This document shows, piece by piece, positions 51,701-62,528 of a stretch of DNA of 64,000 bases. Source of the DNA: Siniperca chuatsi (Eukaryota; Chordata; Actinopteri; Centrarchiformes; Sinipercidae); the NCBI RefSeq assembly GCF_020085105.1, contig NC_058045.1:8074333-8138332 (forward strand), given 5' to 3'. The notes below the pieces were generated by a model. It was not told the DNA's origin and ran no database searches. It saw only the letters and a list, made by a program, of their open reading frames with translations. Position 1 is the stretch's first letter. Each line of letters opens with the position of its first letter. Made by a program: the position numbers and the translations under genes.

Positions 51701-54700
51701 CATTATACTTATTAGCAGTGGTGGAAGAAGTAGTCAGATCCTTTACTTAAGTAATAATACCACGCTGTGAAAATACTCCACTACAAGTAAACGTCCTGCA
51801 TTCAAAACCTTACTTAAGTTAAAGTATGTTTAATGTACTTAAAGTATCAAAAGTAAAAATACTCATGGTGCAGTAAAATGTTCCCGGTCAGTGTTTTACT
51901 ATTAGATCTGATGTTTCTGGATTAATATGTAAAAAGCCCTGTTTTCAGCTTTGTGACGATGCATTTTCCAGATAAACCAAGGGGGCCTTTAAATGGTTTA
52001 TTTAGTAGGTGAATTGTCTCCACCCATGAAGGATCACCCTTCAATTTATCAGAAAAATTTAAATAAAAACTCATCAAATTTGAAGCTACATGGTTTTCAC
52101 TGGACAGGAAGTAATCTGTAATTGTAATCTGAAAAGTAATTAGTAACTAAAGCTGTCAGATAAACATAAAAAGTACAATATTTGCCTCTGAGATGTAGTC
52201 ATGAAGTAGAAGTATAAAGTTGCATAAAATGGAAATATGCACGTAAAGTACAAGTAGGCATACCTCGAATTACAGTACTTGAGAAATTCCACCAGTGCTT
52301 ATTAGTATAAATGTTACAACCTCAAGAGAGGCTCATTCTGAAGAGTTCAATAATATATTTCAAACAGAGTCAAATAATAGAGAAAACCCCATTTTTAAAT
52401 AAGACTCCAAATATGTACCAACAAAAAGAAACAAAGGAGAGGAAGACGCCCAGACCAACCACATAATGTGCTAATGTCATAAGAAAGTAGAAACTGAAGT
52501 GGACAGAAACAAAGCTGCGAAAACAGGACTTCTGGATCTGTTACCCGTTACATCTCAGGCTGCTGCTGCCGAGGCCAGAAGGTGCGAAAGAGAACAAATG
52601 CACTTGAAAGGAAAACACATTCGAATGAGAAGAAATGCTAATTATGCTCATATTAACTATTTCTGTTATTTCAGCTGTCGGACAAAGTCATCAACCGGAT
52701 GAGACAGTCTCCAAAGGTCCTCGGTCCTCGGCTCTCACAGAATGGAAGTCCTCCTCCACCCACTCCAGTTCCCGCCCCCTCTGGCGAACACTTAATACCT
52801 CTTCTGACACCTCCTCCATTCATCCCCCCTCCACCTCCTCCTCAGGAGGCCCCCTCCAAACCTCCATCAGTGGCACCTCCTGTAAAACTCATCCCTCCTC
52901 CTCCTGTTAAGTTTCATTCCCTTCCCCCGCCTCCACCTGCAGAGCCAAAAACTCCACCTCTAACCGACCCTGTTGTCTCAGCCCCTCTTCCACCTCCACC
53001 TCCTCCTCTTCAGGAAGCCCCATCCACGCCTCCGTCAGTGGAACCTCCTCCTCCTGTAAAGTTTCACTCCCTTCCTCCTACCTCTCTGGAGCCTGCAGCC
53101 CCACCAAAAACTCCACCTGTGACTGACCTTGTTGTCTCAGCCCCGCCTCCACCTCTGTCTACACCTTCTCCACAAGTAGAATCACCTGTGGAGCTTGAAT
53201 CTCCTCCTCCTGCCCCACCTGCTGTAGTGGAGCCAGTAGTCCTACCTCCTGTTGAATCCTTTATCCCACCTCATGTAGAGCCAGAAACCCTGTCTACACC
53301 ACTGATAGCTGAACTCATCGTTGAACCTGTTGTCTTACCTCCACCTGTGGAGTCCTCTACAGCAGCTGTAGCTCCACCTGAACCTCTAGTTTCATCTCTG
53401 CCCTCTGAACTTGTGAAACCAACAACTGCAACTACTATTGAAGCTGCTGCTGTAGTTCCCTCTGTTGAACCTCTTGAATCTGTTGTCCTGTTGGCGCCAC
53501 TAGTGGAAACGATGCAGCCTCCACCCACTGTTGAATCTACACCAGTTGAACCAATAATCCCACCCTGTCCTGGTGAAGCAGTAGTTTTACCTCGGCAAGT
53601 GGAGCCCACTCTTGTTGAGCCTGTAGTCCCACCTGCTGCAGTTGAAGAAGTGCCTCCAATCGTGGCTCCAGCTGTGAATGCACCACCTCCATGTGAACCG
53701 GTTCCACCTCCACCTTCTCCAGAGGCTGTGGCAGCACCCTCTCCTGCTCCAGAGCTCACATTTGAAGAGCCCTCCCCGCCCTGTCACTGTGTGGAGCTGG
53801 CCGTCGTGCCAACTGATGCACCTGTAAGTGAACCCCTCGTAGAGCCTCTAGCACCACCTCCACCTGATCCAGCTCCACCTGCTGAGGAGCCAACCATGAC
53901 CACGTCTTTGCCCCCTGTTATTGAGGATGAAGAACCTGCTGTCACCTCAGTGCCACAACCTGCAGCAGGTGAACAGATCACCATGATGTGGATGTTCATG
54001 ATTATAGCAACAGTTTGAAATAAATCAACTGAAGTTCTTGTGCTTCTTTCACAAATGTAATATGTTTACATGCAGCTTTGCCCGTTCCTCCTGATGTGGT
54101 GGAGGAAGAGTTGAGGCAGCAGATCAAAGAGGAGATGCAGAGGAGTCTGGAGGAGGAGATCAGCCAGAAGAGGCAGGAGCTGCAGCGACAGTAAGAACAA
54201 ATTACTGTGAAAGGTTTACTTAGTTTTTGTCATTTGTCATTATGTGTGTGTGGGAAGATTTTTGTGTCCTGTCCTTTTGTCTGATAAGATAAAATAAATA
54301 AAGATAAACCGTAGATCTTTTTTTCAACCTGAAGTAAATGTTTGTGCCTGAGATGCACAGTATACACAGTAAAGCTGAAACGATTAGTAATTTAAGCAAT
54401 TAGTCGATTTAAATATTTAAGCAAACGTGCCAAAAATGTACTGGTTCAGACTTCTCAAATGTGGATATAATGCAGATTTTAACTTTAACTTTAACTTGAT
54501 CTGCGTGTGCACATGTGAAGGCTGGAGGAGATGAGGGCTCGAGCTCAAGCAGAGGCCAAAGCAGCAGCTGAGGCACAGGTGGAGGAGCAGGTGAAGAAGA
54601 CGCTGGAGGTGGAGAAGGCGGCGTACATGGAGAACCTGACAGACTCTATTATGAAAGAGCGAACGAAGACAGAAGATGAGAGGCTCATGGTGCAGTTTTA

Positions 54701-57700
54701 TGTAAGCACAAGAAAACATGCATGATCTGTAAATGTGTCAGGATCTGTCTCGTAAATGTGAAATTCTTTCCTCCTCTTAATGTCTGTTTCTTTCTTGCCC
54801 TCTTGTTTCAGTGGATGGAGATGAAGGTAAGATGGCTGCTGCACAGCTGTTTTTCTTTAATGATGAGACAAAAAGATAAGAAAACAAGTCATTTACAACC
54901 GTGTGGAAATTTCATATCGCCGTCTACAAAATATGAAACAATAAAATGTAGTATTGGCGTGAATGTATTGGTTTTAAAGGTGTGATGATGCCATTATAAA
55001 CATTTTAAACCCACACAGGCTCATCAACTGGAGGAAAGGGAGAAAGATTTGAAGAAACGAGAAGCTCTCTACAAGGAACATGTCGCAAAACTTGAAGCAA
55101 AGGTGAGCAACATTTTAAGTATTTATTTTATTATTTATTTATTTTTATTATAATATTTATGACTCAATGAGTCAAGCAATACTCAGTTAAAGTTTTGAAA
55201 GAAACATCCTTTGGTGTTTCACTGTATTAAGTTTAAAGCAGCTTTTATCAATGTTTTTATACTAACAATGTATCAAATGACAATGTGAAAATGGTCGCTC
55301 ATAGTGATGAACCCACAAAGAATTATCAGCTGAATCTGCAGCTCTCCTTGTCTTTATGGAGCTTTATTGTGAGTTTCAGCTAATTGTATATCTGTCCGGC
55401 CCACAACTTTTACTGTTTTGGTTCACTCTCACCGCTCTCATAGTGTTGTTTTAGTGCGCATGCGCCAGCCTGCATGATGCCTGTTGCCGTAGCTCCGTTT
55501 CGTCGTCTTACTTTTTCCAACTTTTAGTTTTCCTTTTTCTTCCAAACTTGAGTAACTTGTGTGTAAGTATAATTTAAACTACGCTCTTTATGAAAATGAG
55601 ATTATTTAGTACTTTTTTTTTTGCCATGGAGCTTCTTCTCTTGCTACTCGGTCAGGGCACGCTGCAGATCAGCTGTTTGGCCGCATTGTTTACACCAGGG
55701 AACGGCTGATCGCGCTGAAGCCGAGCGGCATGGCGCCCAGGACAAACGATGTCCCCACTGAGATCTGGAGGAGGACACACCGAGGATGCAGAGGTGGAAC
55801 GAAGAGGCGAGGGAAGAGAGAGGGGTGCAGACAAAAGAGACTTAAGAACAAGAGATTTAAGCCGTGTCTGCCTTCTCTCATCATGGGCAACGTGAGATCG
55901 CTGGCAAATAAAATGGACGAGCTAACGGCGCTAGCCCGGAGTCAGACGGAGTTCCATGAGTGTAGTTTGATGTGCTTCTCAGAGACATGGCTACACCAGG
56001 ACTCTCTGGCGGTGGTGTCAGAGAGGAGGATGCTGGCCAAACTACATGCCATCTTGGACAGTGTCTCCCACCCACTCCATGACGTGCTGGTCAAACAAAG
56101 TAGTACCTTCAGCGAAAGACTCATCCCCCCCTAAAAAGTACCACAGAGCGCCACAGGAAGTCATTCCTGCCTGTGGCCATCAAACTCTTTAACTCCTCCC
56201 TCTAAGGTTTAGTCTATATGACCCTAGGCCATTAACTGGACATTGATCATTAACATCACTGCAATACTTGACATAATTGTGCAATATTCTGTGTAATACT
56301 CCTGTGCAATATTTTAGTTTAAAATTCCCTATTTATTGATATTGATATTACTCATACCTCTGTTACTGCTGTGCAATATCCACTGTCTCATTATAATCTT
56401 AATAAGCTACACTTAACTTGACAGTTCATGCACTATTACCTTATACTGTATTATTATCATCAACCGGTAAACCCACTTGGTACTTCACACTTATTTTATT
56501 TTATACTTATACCCACTTGGTACTTAATTTATTTTCTGACCTCTATTATTATAGTGTATTATATTTTTTGCTAATACTTCTATTCCTGTGTGCACTGACG
56601 TAAAGGCGAGCTGCTGTAACAAAAGAGTTTCCCCTCATGGATAAATACAGTATTTCTGGTTCTGATTTGTTTTCAGTGGAAAAAGCTCTGCAAACCCACT
56701 GTACACTACCTGCTCAGCACCAAACAGCAGACAGACACAGTTAGTAACTAGCTGGTGAACAGAGTGGAGCATTTAGCAGCTGAAGAGCTAAATATTTCCC
56801 TCAGAGACGAAAAACAGAGCTAAAAGAGTGAATATTGGACATACATTCATCAGGTGGCCTGAAACACGACTCCAAATAAATGATAATGTTGCTCCATAAC
56901 TGCTGAATTTGTAAATAAGCAACTATTTGCTATTAAGTTTGTCACTTCAAAAGTGATGATATGTCAATGTCGTGTTCACAACTTATTTCTGCTGCCCCCA
57001 AGTGGCCAGAAAATCAGTTATTGCAGGTTTAAAGTGAGAATATGAAAATTTACTGAATAGTGAAAAAATTATAACAGTAGTGGCAATGCGTGAGAATTAC
57101 AGGGTAATGGTAAATGTTTAAACATAATGTAATAGTAGCACAAGAAAAGAAGAGTCATGAAGTCATCTAAAGTTAGCTAACATTAGCCACTGTAAGCTAC
57201 TGGTCATACCAGACCAAGGAAGACTATAGCAGCAAAACTCCTGAGTGTACTGAACTGAGCAAGTGCGTGTTATTGCTTATGAATTCAACTCATCCTTTGT
57301 AAGAGGAAGAATGAATTCAAATGTTCTTCTTCTTCTGATTGATGCACAGAAGTATGTGGCTTTTGTGTTCTGCCCATTTCAAACCAGTGACAAGAGCTCA
57401 GACAAAACACAAATCTCTCTGAGAATAACCAAAACTGTTCAAACAGATTTTGTGTTCATGTAGAGCCCCATCGCTCATAGTAAGAAGGTGATTGAGATGT
57501 GTTTCCAAGGCCTTAAAGTAATGTTTGTGATCACGAAGGGGCAGTGAGACTAAACAAACTCTCAGATATACAGTACTATCAGATTGTCACAGAGCAAAAT
57601 GATCTTTAACACTCTGTGCAAGTAACGCCCCTCAGTATTCCTTTTACAAATGACAGCTTGATTGTATGATGCAGCTGTGATATTTGACCTTGATGGTAAC

Positions 57701-58319
57701 GTTTGGTGTTTTTACCACTGTGACAGTGTACCGAGTTTTACAAAGTGACTACTGAGAGCTTCCAGAAGGGCAAAGAGGAGACTCACAACCGTTTTGCGTA
57801 AGTAAATGCATAAATGCAATAATTATCTGCAATCTAACATACAGACTTTTTTTACACTTCATGGGGTTAAGTAAGTAAGGTTACAGAGTGCACTGACACA
57901 TGGTACAAGGACAAAATGACTTTAATTGGCTAGTTTGAATGTTTCACATATTTGTTGGTATTAACTACCAAACCAACATGTTGGATGTTTGCACGTCTGT
58001 GGTTTTTCTCTCTCTCAGGCGTTTTGATATCCAGCCAGTGTGTGGCGACTTGCAGAGTCAGATTTTAAAATGCTACAAGGAGAACACAGGAAAAACTCTG
58101 TCCTGCTCGAGTATTGCCTCGGCCTACATGCAGTGTGTGGACAACGCCCAGAAGGTGCGACTCGAGAGAGCGATATCTATCTATCTATCTGTCTGTCTCT
58201 TATCTGTCTTTCTCCACCGTCACTCTTCACTACCCGTCACTAATTTTGAGTTATTGTTGGTAGCATTTTAACCCATTTCTCTCCTCCGCCTACAGAATAA
58301 GTTGAGCACTCGAGGTTAA
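48710..58319 (+). CDS. chchd3: MICOS subunit MIC19-like protein (CHCHD3) with giant proline-rich insertion
   Basis: Nine coding exons: 48710-48790, 52675-53968, 54076-54190, 54521-54701, 54812-54826, 55019-55102, 57727-57797, 58019-58154, 58296-58319. They sum in phase to 666 residues; human MIC19 has 227. MGGNSPSHF gives an N-myristoylation glycine. VTFVKGIRLSDKVINRM matches the conserved N-terminal motif. Residues about 47-455, all in exon 2, are Pro/Val/Glu-rich. Residues about 460-600 are a charged coiled coil (EELRQQIKEEMQRSLEEEI...). FYKVTTESF and the twin CX9C domain follow, with cysteines 622/632 and 643/653, the substrate pattern for Mia40 oxidation. MIC19 shapes cristae junctions with MIC60 in the mitochondrial intermembrane space. 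The match favours CHCHD3 over CHCHD6 (MIC25), as does linkage to slc35b4. Exon 5 is a 15-base microexon. Confidence 0.9.
49183..49434 (-). mobile_element. hAT-like MITE family C copy (attached to the right inverted arm)
   Basis: In reverse complement it begins gcagtggtagaagaagtactc and ends ctttccaccactgg. It is shorter than the copy at 36821-37295 and sits at the same internal end of the inverted duplication. Confidence 0.75.
49435..50395 (-). repeat. Right arm of the large inverted duplication, in chchd3 intron 1
   Basis: This is the reverse-complement partner of 36097-36820. It includes an additional segment of about 290 bases (roughly 49730-50025) absent from the left arm. The match stops abruptly near 50395 after aagctcaggatgtat. 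The arm lies wholly within chchd3 intron 1 and disturbs no exon. Confidence 0.75.
50430..51255. mobile_element. Dispersed fish repeat of about 0.8 kb in chchd3 intron 1
   Basis: It starts ttcaaggggctggaaccctat and ends cttgaaccctggaattgccgc followed by ttgcagctatatt. Internal marks are gaaacatgaaacttggccc, tggtggtgctgtaa and tagggggcgctgcaagg. This is a well-spread non-coding teleost repeat; the family name needs a library search. A (TTTA)n stretch is at about 50488-50510. Confidence 0.55.
51715..52300 (+). mobile_element. hAT-like MITE family C copy interrupted by repeat G
   Basis: It begins agcagtggtggaagaagtag and ends cagtacttgagaaattccacc. At about 51930-52115 the family C sequence is interrupted by a block shared in reverse complement with 34250-34460. 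Repeat G therefore either inserted here or forms a composite with family C. Confidence 0.65.
52843..53170 (+). repeat. Tandem duplication inside the chchd3 proline-rich exon
   Basis: Two successive units of about 50 codons share the order QEAPSxPPSV, PPVKFHSLPP, PKTPPxTDxVVSAP. The DNA also matches between units. Downstream, the exon continues as an irregular VEPVVLPP-type repeat up to about 53960. This shows growth of the exon by local duplication. Confidence 0.8.
54372..54490 (+). mobile_element. MITE family B end fragment beside chchd3 exon 4
   Basis: Contains agctgaaacgattagtaattt, ttagtcgatttaaat and agacttctcaaatgtgg, the order seen in the 5' half of family B. It stops about 30 bases before the acceptor of chchd3 exon 4. 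Confidence 0.55.
55236..57035 (+). mobile_element. MITE family A, copy 3, split by an L2 insertion
   Basis: The left half (55236-55456) starts tttaaagcagcttttat. The right half (56690-57035) ends gttattgcaggtttaaag. The halves are continuous in copies 1 and 2. The L2-derived insert described separately separates them. The element lies in chchd3 intron 6. Confidence 0.8.
55457..56666 (+). mobile_element. Internally deleted L2-like LINE inserted in MITE family A copy 3
   Basis: The 5' part encodes MGNVRSLANKMDELTALA and CSLMCFSETWLHQDS, the start of an L2-type endonuclease. It then joins directly to the ORF2 C-terminal tail (HPLHDVLVKQSSTFSERL) and a 3' UTR ending gctgtaacaaaagagtttccc...tttctggttctgatt. 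Most of the endonuclease and the reverse transcriptase are missing. Flanks ttgttttagtg (55446-55456) and ttgttttcagtg (56667-56678) are a near-perfect target duplication. The copy thus moved as an already shortened unit or lost its middle later. Confidence 0.8.
58173..58202. repeat. (ATCT)n / (GTCT)n microsatellite next to the chchd3 exon 8 donor
   Basis: A short tetranucleotide array begins 18 bases after the exon 8 donor, in a small intron of 141 bases. Confidence 0.85.
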
Positions 58320-58903
58320 TATGGACCACTTGATGAGGACGACGACATCTGATAGCAAAGAAAAGTTGATGGATAGAATTCAACAAACAAGATGAGTTAC
58401 AGGAGAAACAACTCCAGCCTTTACATGCATCTGGAAGAAGTGCCATGTACCCCCAGACTTGACTTGTCTGATGTACCAGGCCAGTGGTCTGGTCTGGTAT
58501 TCGCGTCACAAACATTAGCAGTGCTTGGTCTTTAGCTTGGCTGCCATGTTTGCAACCTCTCTGGTTCTTGGGATCATCTTTAAAACCAATTGTCCCACTA
58601 CAATAACAGATGGATCATATAATTTTAAGTGCTTGTCTTTGTAAATGAGGTAAAACACAACAAAGGAGCAGAAGATTTAAGTGGTTTTCATTTTGACAGC
58701 AGTGTGAATTCAATTCAGTATTTGTATGAGATACTGTGTGTGCCTTGAAGTTTTGAAAGCTAATTATCAAACGGCAGATGCATGGATTGGATGCAAGAAT
58801 TGTTTGAGCGTGAGTGTGAAGTAACAAAGACCTGTACATGATTTCGGTTATTGTACTGTACATAGGTTAATTCTGATGCATGCAAAAAAATTAAATCAGT
58901 CTC

Positions 58904-58909
58904 AATAAA
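58904..58909 (+). terminator. Candidate chchd3 polyadenylation signal
   Basis: AATAAA lies about 585 bases after the stop codon and is followed by a TG-rich stretch (ctttgttgtgg). Confidence 0.65.
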
Positions 58910-58919
58910 CTTTGTTGTG

Positions 58920-61783
58920 GCTTTTATATTTTGCAGTTTGAGAAAATATTGGCAGAAGTTTGCTGCCCTCTGGTGGATGCAGATTAAGTGAAAGAGCACA
59001 ATTTATTATAAAGTCTTTTTATTAGAGGGAGTTTTTATGAGAGGATTTTAAACACGTCTTTGTGTCATTGAAGTTCCGAGGAAATCCTCCATGGATTCCC
59101 TCCATCGCCCACCAACCTATGGATGAGATTAGAGCTTGCTCACCCTCTTGGCAGCTGAAGATTAAAAGCCGTCTTCAGTTCAGTGTCTCCAACACAAAGA
59201 TTTATTTCTAATTATCAATCTTAAACAGCAAGTCTTCAACTGTTTACAGCGGCTGCAGAAAGCCGAAATATAAAGCAGCTTATACAAACTCTGGTGAAGA
59301 TCAGCCTGTATTTAAAGATTATAGTAAAAATAAACTTTTACTCCTACTTACAAACTTAGGAATAAAAAGTATTCATCAAATTGCTTACAACTTAAAATGT
59401 CTCGTAAATTTGAGAAATCTCCAGAGGTCTCTTAAGTTGCTTAAGAGACCCAGATGGCTGCATTACAGAAGTGACTGTACAAAATATCATTAGTCATGAT
59501 GAATAATTGTAGTGTTGGCTTTCTATTTGCATTTCATTTCAATATCTGCCAGGAGGTCTCTCTTTTTGCTTTCGTAATATTATGACTTTCTGGTGTATCT
59601 CGTCTAACAGCTGCAGAATTTCTCTCCTGCTTGGTTTTCTTTTTGTTTCAATTGCAGTCCGTTTCCTATTATTTAGTCCACATTTATTAATCCCTTAATT
59701 TATATATAATAAATATATTACATGAATGTAGGGAGAACGTGGATTTAAAAAAAAATTCTGTGTACGTGGTCTTCCTGGTCTGAACATACATGTGACTGAT
59801 CACTTGAGAGTTGCGTGACAGACTGTGTGTCACTAAGTTCAACAGCATCAAACGGGACACTGACAACAACGTCACCAGGAGACAGCCCTCCACCTGCAGC
59901 TACAGGCTGCTGCTCATTTTCCTTCCTCATCTGTCATTCACTAAAGGAAGGACGGTATTCCCTCACTTATTCATCATTCTTCAAACAGCTGGCTGAGTTC
60001 AGTGACTGGTCTCCTTCTAGTTTGCTTGTAGATAAGATTCTTGTCAGCAGCGCTACAAAAATAGGAATATTTAGCCAACTGAGGTGCTCTGTGTGTCTCA
60101 ATAAGTGGTAGAAGAAGTATTCCCATGTGTAAGCAGCAATTACAAAATTCATTCAAAGTGTGACTTAAGCAAAAATAGAGAAATATTGGAAACAAAATTA
60201 AGCAACTTAAAGTATCAAAAGTAAAAGTGCTCATTATGCAGAATGTCTCATTGTGAGTGTTACATTAGTGGATTCTATTGATGCATTAACATGTTAGCAG
60301 TATTTAAATTTTGTATTTGGTTGAGGTCTCTGTTTAACTGCTTTATTTACTTTTGGAAAGTTTAATCTATATCCTATTTTAGGTGATCACATGTTTTATA
60401 TGTAATATGAAACGTAACCATCAGTCACAATGTTTGCTGCTGAAATGTAGCAGAGTAGAAGTATAAAACAGCATAAAATAGAAATACTTGCAAGTAAAGT
60501 ACAAGTGCTTCAAATTGTGCTTAAGTACAGTACTTTTTAAAGTGTGTTTAGTTGCATTTCAACACTAGTCACTATAGAAATTAAAATGATCTGTCTTTCT
60601 GCTCATAACTTTGGGAAAACCACAGTGCAGCTAAATCGAGCGTGTCTGTTAACATGTGAGTGTTTGTCTCATCTAATTTTAGGTACACCGTGTCATGGTC
60701 GATATGAAGAGGAAGTGAGTGTTGTGTGTGGGTGCACACATATAGAGAGATGTCGGGTAAAAACTCGAAAAAAAATTATTTTTTGCCTGTAAATTGCCTA
60801 AATTGAAGGATTATATGCTCTTTATTTAAGAGGAAGTTCTACAGCCATGGAAAGTTCCTGAATAAATTGAGTGTTGTATGGTTATCAAGCTAAAAACAAG
60901 GCCGGTTCTGTAAGTTGCTAAAATTTTGACATTTTGGAGGTAAAGTTTAATGTGTCTGTGTGTCGTAACTACAAGTTTTGAACATTTTGTTCTTATTTTC
61001 AGTCTTATTGCATTAAGTCGACTAGTTCTGTTGCTTTGACCTCACAGTACTTGAATTTGGTACTTTGTCAAAGCTTCAATTTTACAAATCTAATTTATTT
61101 TATCAGATATTGTAGCTGTTTCATTTCATGTCCATGCCTTTAAAAAGGACTTCTACAAACAGAGCATCAGCCTCTTACAGCCTCATCCACTCACTATACA
61201 AGAAAAGCCAGGAAAGTAAAACAGAAGTGAAGCTGTGGTCTGCAGACCAGACCTGACGTCAAGTTCTTTCATTAGCCGCAGAGGAAACAGTGGCCCAACT
61301 CTACAGTGTTTATCTGTGGCTTTTTGTGTTTATGCACAAGTGTGGTGTGTGTTAAACATTATGTAATTGCATTTGAGTACAACCATTCCTTTTGAAAATA
61401 GCATTACTCTACGTGTATTTCTGTTTTTGTGTGTGTCTGATCTGTTTTTACGATCTAATGAAGTATAAATATCTACTGCAAAAAAATAAATGCAAACACG
61501 GAAAAATTGTCCTTTGAGAACACTGTTTCCCAGCTTCCCAAGTTTGGCTTGGTTTTTCTCATCTGACAGGATTCATTGGTTGATTGTTGACTGACTGGTT
61601 GATTGATTAATGGTTTGATTTTTAGTTTGACTTCTTGTAAATGCAAACACGACCAGTTTAGAACAGTTTTAAACCTGAAGGGTAAGACAAATTCACAGGC
61701 AAAGTTAATTTAAAGCTGCTCTGATATTAATCAATATACAGTATATGAATATTTTTAGAGAAAATTCTCCTCTGCTTCTTTAC
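58920..61783. other. Intergenic region after chchd3
   Basis: No exon seen. A diverged hAT-like MITE of family C lies at about 60101-60568 (from aagtggtagaagaagtatt to tttcaacactagt). The rest is AT-rich. Short open frames near 59815-60111 lack splice context and have no recognisable product. Confidence 0.5.
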
Positions 61784-62528
61784 TCAGGTGGCCATCCTGC
61801 TCTCTTCCTGCTCTGCCTGCGTTCTCTCTTCACTGATGAATAACATGTCCATGGCCATGGTGCAGATCACAGACAGGATCATCTGACCGTCCAGATTGTA
61901 GTCAGACACTCTCCATTTGCTCTGACTCTGTCTTCCATCAGGTGAGTGAACAGTGGAGGTGACTCTCACAAACTTCCTCCCCTCAAACTCCATGATGTTG
62001 AAGTGATTCTGGGTGTTAGCCAGGGCCAGTATGTCGATCTGCTCTGGGTGGACTGGAGTCACCAGCAGCAACTGGCTGCTGTCTGGCTGGTGAGGCCGCC
62101 TTCTCGTCCTCTCGGCTCCAGCTGTTACTGCTAAGGATGGGATTATGTTCATTTGGGTAGTTGTGCAGAATTGGCACACATTTAACCTTTCCTTGCACCA
62201 CATTTGGTCAAAATGCTCATCATCTGTTCTGGGCCCACACTGCAGTGAAGGTAAGCAGGCAGCCAAGGCTTTTATCTGGCCTTTAGTCAGAACAGACGAC
62301 CTGAGGTTTGACACTCCCATCTTAATGATCCTTCGCCTTGTCCATGCATGGTTACCGCCTTTGCATTTACCAAAACAAAGAGAATTAATTTAGTGTTAAT
62401 TTGTTTTATATTGAAAATGTATACCTTGTACTCGCATACTTTTTTTTGTAATGCAAAGTCACTCAATGGAGTTTGGATTCTGTGCAGAGGGTGGCATACC
62501 TGCAGTTTCATTCCTGTGGCATGTTGAC
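61784..62528 (-). CDS. 3' end of an unrecognised protein-coding gene
   Basis: The last exon appears to be 62358-61784 on the minus strand, open for 191 codons including stop. A 29-base exon at 62528-62500 has a good acceptor (cttgttttcag) and donor (gtatgcc) and splices in phase to it. The combined reading gives STCHRNETAGGNHAWTRRR followed by IIKMGVSNLRSS. Later stretches include DQMWCKERLNVCQFC, QIDILALANTQNHFNIMEFE and WRVSDYNLDGQMILSVICT. Several cysteines occur in the first half, and the C-terminus is acidic (SEERTQAEQEE). I do not recognise the family. Single-exon initiation at the internal ATG (62320) would give 178 residues. Upstream exons should lie to the right but I could not find them. 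Evidence for coding is ORF length and phase-compatible splice sites. Confidence 0.5.

Noticed and set aside
53271-53759. 162-codon open frame on the minus strand inside the chchd3 Pro-rich exon
   Set aside because: It is a compositional shadow: reverse-complement of Pro/Val/Glu codons gives Gly/Ser/Thr-rich open frames. There is no independent splice or start context.
57036-57720. Possible additional chchd3 exon in intron 6
   Set aside because: Exons 6 and 7 join directly in phase with conserved protein order (EAK then CTEFYKV), leaving no room for another exon.
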